Shown in pieces: positions 1 through 4,044 of a stretch of DNA of 6,101 nucleotides. The notes beneath the pieces were generated by a model. That model had not been told where the DNA came from and made no database searches. It saw only the letters and a program-made list of their open reading frames with translations. The stretch is from an uncultured Oscillospiraceae bacterium (GTDB taxonomy: Bacteria > Bacillota > Clostridia > Oscillospirales > Oscillospiraceae). Each line of letters begins with the position of its first letter. The stretch's first letter is position 1. The position numbers and the translations under genes are program-made. The stretch is taken from assembly GCA_934546725.1 (NCBI GenBank), contig CAKTED010000101.1:1-6101 (forward strand). The letters run 5' to 3'.

Positions 1-1
1 T

Positions 2-268
2 GAATGGGCGCGCATCCCGCATTTTTATAACGCGTTCTATGTTTACCAGTACGCAACGGGCTTTTCCAGCGCCGTCGCCATCGCGGGGGACATTGCCGCA
101 GGCGGCAGTCCGGAAAGCTACCTGCGCTTTCTCACGACAGGCGGCAGCGATTACCCCCTCGAGGAGCTGAAGATCGCGGGCGTTGACCTCACGAAGCCCG
201 ATACCGTGGAGCGCGCCATGAAGGTGTTCTCCGAAACTTTGGACGAAATGGAAAAGGCTCTCGACTGA
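2..268 (+). CDS. pepF: Oligoendopeptidase F (M3 family), C-terminal part
   Basis: This is the last 88 codons of a gene entering from the left edge, ending at TGA 266-268. The visible protein begins EWARIPHFYNAFYVYQYATG, the characteristic C-terminal helix-and-tyrosine segment of M3 zinc oligopeptidases. It continues with a GGSDYPLEELKIAGVDLTKP stretch typical of PepF C-termini. In this family the tyrosines of that segment help bind substrate and stabilise the transition state. The HExxH zinc motif must lie upstream of the window. The enzyme is a cytoplasmic peptidase that trims oligopeptides. It is transcribed towards the terminator at 293-331 and has no evident link to the molybdenum genes beyond it. 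I am confident of the family, but PepF versus a close M3 paralogue cannot be separated from this fragment. Confidence 0.9.
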   Translation, partial: EWARIPHFYNAFYVYQYATGFSSAVAIAGDIAAGGSPESYLRFLTTGGSDYPLEELKIAGVDLTKPDTVERAMKVFSETLDEMEKALD

Positions 269-292
269 GCCTGGCCAGCTGCAAATTACGGC

Positions 293-331
293 AAAGCTGC
301 CCGAATGAAGCTTCATTCGGGCAGCTTTTTT
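293..331 (+). terminator. Perfect 36-bp palindromic rho-independent terminator
   Basis: The arms 293-310 and 311-328 are exact reverse complements meeting at AAGCTT, so the RNA folds into a very long stem with a minimal loop. On the plus strand it runs into a T tract (326-331), which suits termination of pepF 25 bases after its stop. The last T of the tract is also the first base of the complement of the mobB stop codon (331-333). On the minus strand only TTT follows the stem before GCCG, so termination of lysR-mobB there is plausible but weaker. It probably serves both convergent transcripts. Confidence 0.92.
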
Positions 332-819
332 CAACCATTTTTCTTCATATCCCGCAAAAGGAAGTCCGCCAGTCCCGCCGCGTCGCCAAGTGAAAATACC
401 GGCGCGCGGCAGCTCATGGCGCTGTCGGTCACAACGGCTGCGCAGGCATCAGGCCCGGCAGCGGGCGGCTTTCCCGCTCCCTCGCGGTAAAACAGTATTT
501 TTCGCCAACCTGCGCTCTTTCCGCCCTCGGTGATTATGATGTCCACATCCCTTATGCGCTCCACCGTCTCCTCGAGCGATACCGGGCGGTTTTCCATTAT
601 CGCGGCTCCGTGCGGTGAAACGAGAGCCGTAACGTCAGCGCCCGCGCGGGTAATGCGCCAGCTGTCCTTCCCTTCTCTGTCAAGCTCGAAGCCGTGTCCA
701 TCGTGCTTCACAACGGCCACGCGCAGGCCGCGCCGCTTAAGCTCCGGTATAAGCTTTTCGAGAAACGTGGTTTTTCCGGAGCCGGACCAGGCCACCAGCG
801 AATAGACAGGTATGCTCAT
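331..819 (-). CDS. mobB: MobB, molybdopterin-guanine dinucleotide biosynthesis adaptor GTPase
   Basis: This is a 162-aa P-loop protein matching MobB along its whole length. Residues 10-18 read AWSGSGKTT (Walker A). They are followed by the conserved FLEKLIPELKRRG helix, VVKHDGHGFELDREGKDS, and IITEGGK followed by ILFYREGAGK, all in the order seen in E. coli MobB. MobB binds GTP and works with MobA and MoeA in making or delivering the MGD form of the molybdenum cofactor needed by DMSO-reductase-family enzymes. An ATG at 825 is also in frame, but the Shine-Dalgarno AGGGGAG (834-828) lies only about 2 bases from it and 8 bases from the ATG at 819, so 819 is chosen. The gene begins 15 bases after the lysR stop and is almost certainly co-transcribed with it. 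Its placement beside a bis-MGD-type enzyme suggests dedicated cofactor supply. One detail differs from E. coli: the EGFK element is EGGK here. Confidence 0.93.
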   Translation of the reverse strand: MSIPVYSLVAWSGSGKTTFLEKLIPELKRRGLRVAVVKHDGHGFELDREGKDSWRITRAGADVTALVSPHGAAIMENRPVSLEETVERIRDVDIIITEGGKSAGWRKILFYREGAGKPPAAGPDACAAVVTDSAMSCRAPVFSLGDAAGLADFLLRDMKKNG

Positions 820-827
820 CCGCATCT

Positions 828-834
828 CTCCCCT
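828..834 (-). promoter_or_regulatory. mobB ribosome binding site, directly after the lysR stop
   Basis: On the minus strand AGGGGAG begins immediately after the lysR TAA (837-835) and lies 8 bases before the ATG at 819. This decides the mobB start against the ATG at 825. It also suggests that ribosomes ending on lysR can re-initiate on mobB. Confidence 0.7.
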
Positions 835-1719
835 TTAATACGTTCTTTCTATCATCTCGGCAAACTCCTTCACAGCCGGGTTCTCCTGATCCTCATGCCA
901 GAAGCATTGCAGCTCCTCCGTCTTTCCGACGGGGTAGGCAATGAGCTCGCTGTGCAGGCTCATGCGGCTGAGCATGGTGGAAACCAGAACGCCCTGCCCC
1001 AGCTCCGTCGCCATATATGCCGATTCAAGATTCGGCGAAATGATTATTTCCGACGGCGTAAATCCAAGCTCCGTACACTGGCGCTTCGCCCTGTTCCGGC
1101 TTTCGGAAAGCGTCTCCCTGCTGGCCGCGGCCTTTATGAAGGGTTCGCTGTGAAAATCCGCCGCCACTGCACCCGGCACGGCTTTGGGATTATCCGGTGC
1201 AACAAGCAGCACGAGCGGCGTTTCAAACGCCATGAGCTTTTTTATCCCCACGCCCTTCGGCGCAAATTCCGCATATGTTATGATAAGATCCAGCTTCCGC
1301 TGAAAAAACAGCTCGTTGAGCTCCTGCTGCGGATATTTTTCCACCGTTATCTTCATGGCGGAATTTTTTGCGCGCACGGCTCTGAGCGCTCCCGTTACGC
1401 CCGAGGATATCTCAAGCCACTCAAGATATCCCACTCTGAGGGAATTGAACTGCTCATTATAATATCTGCGGGTATTCTCCGCCGTATTGAGAAATTCTTC
1501 ATGAAAGCGCCGGAAAAGCTCAAAATAACTTTCCCCGGCCTTTGTCATCATGACATAGTGGTGCGTTCGTATGAAAAGCCTGAAGCCCAGATCCTCCTCA
1601 AGCTTCGCTATATATTTGCTCACGGCCTGCTGCGTCATGAAAAGACGCTTTGCCGTCTCCGTAAAGCTCAGCGTCTCACAGAGGGTGAGAAAGCACCTCA
1701 CCGACGCCTCGTTTATCAT
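835..1719 (-). CDS. LysR-family transcriptional regulator
   Basis: This is a 294-aa protein of normal LysR length. Residues 1-60 form the winged helix-turn-helix, with FTETAKRLFMTQQAVSKYIA as the recognition region and LEEDLGFRLFIRT following. A linker helix comes next, and from about residue 92 a periplasmic-binding-protein-like effector domain begins (RVGYLEWLEISSGV, later LDLIITYAEFAP and TELGQGVLVSTMLS). The start at 1719 is supported by AGGAGG 7 bases upstream. The gene is divergent from the transhydroxylase-like operon and upstream of mobB in the same transcript. LysR regulators usually control the adjacent divergent operon in response to a small molecule of its pathway. A polyphenol or a related aromatic compound is the natural guess here, but the ligand cannot be read from the sequence. 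The effector domain gives no clear subfamily assignment. Confidence 0.93.
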   Translation of the reverse strand: MINEASVRCFLTLCETLSFTETAKRLFMTQQAVSKYIAKLEEDLGFRLFIRTHHYVMMTKAGESYFELFRRFHEEFLNTAENTRRYYNEQFNSLRVGYLEWLEISSGVTGALRAVRAKNSAMKITVEKYPQQELNELFFQRKLDLIITYAEFAPKGVGIKKLMAFETPLVLLVAPDNPKAVPGAVAADFHSEPFIKAAASRETLSESRNRAKRQCTELGFTPSEIIISPNLESAYMATELGQGVLVSTMLSRMSLHSELIAYPVGKTEELQCFWHEDQENPAVKEFAEMIERTY

Positions 1720-1755
1720 TTCTCCGCCTCCTGTCCGCGACTTTCATCAGCATAT

Positions 1756-1783
1756 AGTATACATCTTTTTCGCGCCGCGTCAA
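1756..1783 (-). promoter_or_regulatory. Predicted sigma-A promoter of lysR-mobB
   Basis: On the minus strand TTGACG (1783-1778) is followed after 16 bases by TATACT (1761-1756). Transcription would begin near 1749, giving a leader of about 30 bases with AGGAGG (1732-1727) before the lysR ATG. Both hexamers are close to consensus. The spacing is one base short of optimal. Confidence 0.6.
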
Positions 1784-1842
1784 CATTGCGGAAATGCATT
1801 ATTTTCAGTCAAGAATAACGCATCTTCACATGCAAAAAAAGC

Positions 1843-1857
1843 TTGTTTTGGAAACAA
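1843..1857. promoter_or_regulatory. Candidate LysR-type operator (T-N11-A dyad)
   Basis: TTGTTTTGGAAACAA has perfect 6-bp arms around a TGG centre and contains the T-N11-A pattern typical of LysR recognition sites. Its centre (1850) is about 60 bases upstream of the predicted plus-strand transcription start near 1910. That is close to the usual -65 position of the LysR recognition-binding site for an activated divergent promoter. A-tracts flank it at 1834-1840 and 1856-1861, two helical turns apart, which may add intrinsic bend. The site is inferred from symmetry and position only. Confidence 0.5.
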
Positions 1858-1874
1858 AAAAGCCTCACATCATG

Positions 1875-1903
1875 TTGACATCGCCCGGCATTTGGGATAT
1901 TAT
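1875..1903 (+). promoter_or_regulatory. Predicted strong sigma-A promoter of the small-gene/transhydroxylase operon
   Basis: TTGACA (1875-1880), 17 bases, then TATTAT (1898-1903) is near-perfect consensus with ideal spacing. Transcription is expected to begin near 1910, leaving a leader of about 100 bases before the ATG at 2010. A 7-base direct repeat ATGTTGA occurs at 1872-1878 over the -35 and again at 1904-1910 at the start site. It is the only obvious promoter for the six plus-strand genes. Confidence 0.75.
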
Positions 1904-1912
1904 ATGTTGAGT

Positions 1913-1961
1913 GTGTTCAGCTTTTTTTCAATATATGTGGCATCTTTCCGAAGCTGAACAC
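1913..1961 (+). promoter_or_regulatory. Inverted repeat / 5'-leader stem-loop
   Basis: GTGTTCAGCTT (1913-1923) and AAGCTGAACAC (1951-1961) are exact reverse complements separated by 27 bases, starting about 3 bases after the predicted transcription start. In RNA this would cap the transcript with an 11-bp stem. The loop holds UCUUUCC (1943-1949), which can pair with the Shine-Dalgarno GGAAGGA (1992-1998) of the first gene with one G-U pair. A second, shorter hairpin (CCGAA 1948-1952 with TTCGG 1964-1968) excludes the long one. It could instead act as a DNA operator. It does not look like the known Moco RNA motif. Confidence 0.5.
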
Positions 1962-2009
1962 GATTCGGCAATACAGTCCGTTTTTTCTGATGGAAGGAGG
2001 TTCACTTCT

Positions 2010-2489
2010 ATGAGCGGCAAAAAACCGCAGCGGCGCCGCAACCGTCCGGCCGGGGGCAAACAAAGGCCCGAAGCGGGACACGAAAACGATGTTCGCCTCA
2101 GTCCCATGGCAAAAGACGGCGACAGGCTTCTCAAAGCCGTAAATTCAGGGAATATGGTCGGCATATTATCAAAAAACGAGATAATGTACCTCTTCATATA
2201 CCATGACCAGTACCAGTGCTTTATTCATCCGCTCGATGCCGAGGAGGGTCGGCGCAAGTCTTTCCCCATGGACGAGCGCAATACGGCCATGATGAAAAAC
2301 CTTGCCTCCGTGGCAGACCAGGTTTTCGAGATAGTCCCTCAGGAGGACATGAATCCCGTGGGCGTCATGGTCGCGGCGGAGCGCGGTATCATTGCGTACC
2401 TGGATATGACCGGTCAGCTTCCGGTCGATGACGTTGATTTCATGCAATGGCAGCAAAAATCCGAAGATGACGAGAAAAAGGGAGGATAG
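2010..2489 (+). CDS. Hypothetical protein with basic N-terminal tail (operon gene 1)
   Basis: I do not recognise the family of this 159-aa protein. The start at 2010 is chosen because GGAAGGAGG (1992-2000) lies 9 bases upstream. In-frame codons further upstream fall inside the untranslated leader and promoter. Residues 4-19 form a very basic, probably disordered tail (KKPQRRRNRPAGGKQR). Residues about 29-150 look globular and mixed alpha/beta, with a hydrophobic strand (NEIMYLFIYHD) and a second segment (NPVGVMVAAERGIIAYLDM). The C-terminus is charged (KSEDDEKKGG). There is no signal peptide or membrane segment, so it is expected to be cytoplasmic. It is the promoter-proximal gene, and the Shine-Dalgarno of the next gene overlaps its stop, so the two are tightly coupled. 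The tail could bind RNA, DNA or an acidic partner protein, but this is only a guess from charge. Confidence 0.8.
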   Translation: MSGKKPQRRRNRPAGGKQRPEAGHENDVRLSPMAKDGDRLLKAVNSGNMVGILSKNEIMYLFIYHDQYQCFIHPLDAEEGRRKSFPMDERNTAMMKNLASVADQVFEIVPQEDMNPVGVMVAAERGIIAYLDMTGQLPVDDVDFMQWQQKSEDDEKKGG

Positions 2490-2492
2490 AAC

Positions 2493-2690
2493 GTGAAGAC
2501 CTATAAGTTTGTGTGCAGAAGCACAAGGGGCGGCTTTACCGAATGGGCCAGCGTCTGCGAGGACGGCGTCGAGGTCAGAAGAATAGACCGGGACGTATGG
2601 CAGGAGACCGTCCGCCAGTTCCGCGAGCGTGTCGGCGCTCTTCTTGAGGCCGAGGGCTATCAGCCGGAAGAACATCAGTATACTCTGTAA
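2493..2690 (+). CDS. Small hypothetical protein, 65 aa (operon gene 2)
   Basis: This small protein starts with GTG at 2493, three bases after the stop of the previous gene. Its Shine-Dalgarno GGGAGG lies 7 bases upstream and overlaps that stop, which supports the start and indicates translational coupling. The protein reads as a short N-terminal strand region with two cysteines (C8 and C22) and then a charged amphipathic helix (DVWQETVRQFRERVGALLEA). I do not recognise a family. It is soluble by composition. Its size and position between other small genes of the operon suggest a small subunit or partner protein rather than an enzyme. Confidence 0.75.
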   Translation: MKTYKFVCRSTRGGFTEWASVCEDGVEVRRIDRDVWQETVRQFRERVGALLEAEGYQPEEHQYTL

Positions 2691-2713
2691 GAAAGGAAGA
2701 GGGTGTCTTTTAA

Positions 2714-3178
2714 ATGACAGAAGTTTCCGTACTCATTCAGCATCACGCCGGCCCCACCGGCAACGTGCTGGTATGTAAAAATCAGAACGGCGTCTGGGAG
2801 TTCCCCAAGACCCGCGTTCGCACCAACGAGACCGAACCCGAAGCCGCAGAGCGTGCTGCCTGGGAGCTTTTCGGCATGAAGGTCGTTGCCGGCAAGATGA
2901 TCCTTCAGGGTCACAAATACATTCAGGACGGTGCCGTTGAGCACATCGTCTGCGGCAACATCACTCACAACACTCATACAAAGTGCAACTTCCACTGCTA
3001 CTACGAGGCGGTAAACAAATGGCAGGTCGAGCCCAAAGCCGGTACATACACCGAGTTCAGATGGGTTCATCCCTCCGAGCTGGGCACGCTTGACTTTGAG
3101 GGAGACGACGTAAAGTTCATGGCAAAATATGATCCCTATGTCAACCCTGCCTTCATTCCCGACGTGCGGATGTTTTAA
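2714..3178 (+). CDS. Nudix-fold protein with degenerate Nudix box (operon gene 3)
   Basis: This 154-aa protein has the usual single Nudix-domain size. The fold markers are clear: GVWEFPKTRV at residues 26-35 corresponds to the common G-x-WEFPGGKV strand, an AAERAAWELFGM helix follows, and EFRWVHPSEL lies in the C-terminal third as in many Nudix hydrolases. Aligned to the canonical box G-x5-E-x7-REUxEExGU, E39, R47, E51 and G54 are kept. The first G is T33, the E of RE is A48, and the second E of EE is L52. Since the REUxEE glutamates bind the catalytic magnesium, hydrolase activity is doubtful. The protein may bind a nucleotide, or the pterin-nucleotide cofactor, without cleaving it. The latter is speculation based on its operon with an MGD enzyme. 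A purine-rich AGAGGG lies 10 bases before the ATG, a weaker ribosome site than those of its neighbours. Confidence 0.85.
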   Translation: MTEVSVLIQHHAGPTGNVLVCKNQNGVWEFPKTRVRTNETEPEAAERAAWELFGMKVVAGKMILQGHKYIQDGAVEHIVCGNITHNTHTKCNFHCYYEAVNKWQVEPKAGTYTEFRWVHPSELGTLDFEGDDVKFMAKYDPYVNPAFIPDVRMF

Positions 3179-3191
3179 GGAGGGTCACAGG

Positions 3192-3491
3192 ATGAAAAAG
3201 TATTATTTTAATGCTCAGAAGAAGCAGCTTGAAAAGCCCACCGAGCCGCTTTATGTAAACTGCGCCCCTGCTACCTGCTGGGTAATTGCAGAAAACGAGG
3301 CCGAGGCTCTTGAGCTGGCCGAAAAGAAGTTCCGTGCAAAGTATCACGGTTCCGGCACCGTTCTCGGCAAGCCCGTCATGACGAAATGCGTCGAGCTTCC
3401 CGTCGACTGGAGCTATGGCTACGGTGATGAGCGCAGATCCGGCAGCACCGGCGAGATCGGCGATCTTGTCGGCAACAACGTTATCCGCTGA
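3192..3491 (+). CDS. Small hypothetical protein, 99 aa (operon gene 4)
   Basis: The family is not recognised. The start at 3192 follows GGAGGG (3179-3184) by 7 bases. An in-frame ATG at 3129 lies inside the previous gene and lacks such a site. The N-terminus is basic (MKKYYFNAQKKQLEK), followed by YVNCAPATCWVIAENEAEAL, which carries a C24-x4-C29 pair. A helix rich in Glu, Ala and Lys comes next (residues 34-50), then a third cysteine (C66) and a Gly-rich tail. Three cysteines in 99 residues might bind metal or form disulfides, but no standard motif is present. It is cytoplasmic by composition. It sits 13 bases after the Nudix-like gene and 16 bases before the next, and shares their preference for GAG, AAG, CCC and GGC codons. 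Confidence 0.78.
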   Translation: MKKYYFNAQKKQLEKPTEPLYVNCAPATCWVIAENEAEALELAEKKFRAKYHGSGTVLGKPVMTKCVELPVDWSYGYGDERRSGSTGEIGDLVGNNVIR

Positions 3492-3507
3492 GAAGGAGGA
3501 AAGTACT

Positions 3508-4029
3508 GTGGAATTGGTAAAAAAATATCTCCTCCATCTTCCGGAGGGCAATGTTACCATGGAGAAGGAAGCGCTCGTAGCCCGCGTTAAGGCCGCTCTG
3601 AAGGATCATCCCAGCGAGCACATGAACGCCTACCGCGTCTGGTACGAGAACTTTGAAGGCTGCGGCATGCCCGGCACTGACGTTTACGATGTCATTGTTG
3701 AAACCATGCGCTCCATGACCGACGACTGGAAGGACATCGGCCCCATGCGCTGGGAGCGCTACGGCGTTGTTAACCCCAGCTTTCTGAACCTGCATTACGC
3801 AGAGGCTCAGAAGGTCTGGCACGGTGACGGACCGGACATTGAGATGCTGCTGCATCAGTTCCATGCCGGCAGGCATTATCAGGGTCCCGACGGCCGTGTT
3901 TTCTGGGTTCCCGTTATTGAGGATTTTGATATGCGCTGCTTTGAGCGCAAGGACGGCAAATATATCGGCAACATGGTCGAGATCGACCCCCGCTCCGACT
4001 ACGCCCGTCAGATGATTGAAGTAAAGTAA
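3508..4029 (+). CDS. Hypothetical His-rich protein, 173 aa (operon gene 5)
   Basis: This protein starts with GTG at 3508, supported by AGGAGG (3494-3499) 8 bases upstream. No family is recognised. The N-terminal third is helical (YLLHLPEGNVTMEKEALVAR, then a helix with a run of charged residues). The middle is rich in aromatic residues (W45, Y46, W74, W82, Y85, Y97, W104). Residues 116-123 give H-x2-H-x3-H (HQFHAGRH), with H96 and H105 nearby, a possible metal or substrate site. The C-terminal part looks beta-rich (GRVFWVPVIEDFD, GKYIGNMVEIDP). No signal peptide or membrane helix is seen. The gene ends 15 bases before the molybdenum enzyme and has similar biased codons, so it is likely made in comparable amounts. 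A dedicated chaperone, a third subunit or a small enzyme of the same pathway are all possible. Confidence 0.8.
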   Translation: MELVKKYLLHLPEGNVTMEKEALVARVKAALKDHPSEHMNAYRVWYENFEGCGMPGTDVYDVIVETMRSMTDDWKDIGPMRWERYGVVNPSFLNLHYAEAQKVWHGDGPDIEMLLHQFHAGRHYQGPDGRVFWVPVIEDFDMRCFERKDGKYIGNMVEIDPRSDYARQMIEVK

Positions 4030-4044
4030 GGAGGATAACGCAAC

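Noticed and set aside
305..490. 61-codon plus-strand frame starting inside the terminator
   Set aside because: Its start lies in the palindrome stem and the rest is antisense to mobB. No ribosome site precedes it.
694..1818. 374-codon open frame on the plus strand
   Set aside because: It is opposite the clear LysR and MobB genes, rich in Arg, His and Leu, and has no recognisable motif.
1966..1986. Possible attenuator terminator before the U6 tract in the leader
   Set aside because: Only a 3-bp CGG/CCG stem can be formed directly before the T run, too weak for an intrinsic terminator.
1911..2009. Upstream in-frame extension of gene 1
   Set aside because: The ATG at 1911 would be at the predicted transcription start with no ribosome site, and would place the stem-loop inside coding sequence. 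GGAAGGAGG points to 2010.
1911..2009. Moco riboswitch
   Set aside because: Considered because the operon encodes a Mo enzyme, but the leader is short and shows none of the multi-stem architecture of the Moco RNA motif that I would expect.
2169..2675. 168-codon minus-strand frame
   Set aside because: It is antisense to genes 1 and 2, which have well-placed ribosome sites and coupled spacing. No family resemblance.
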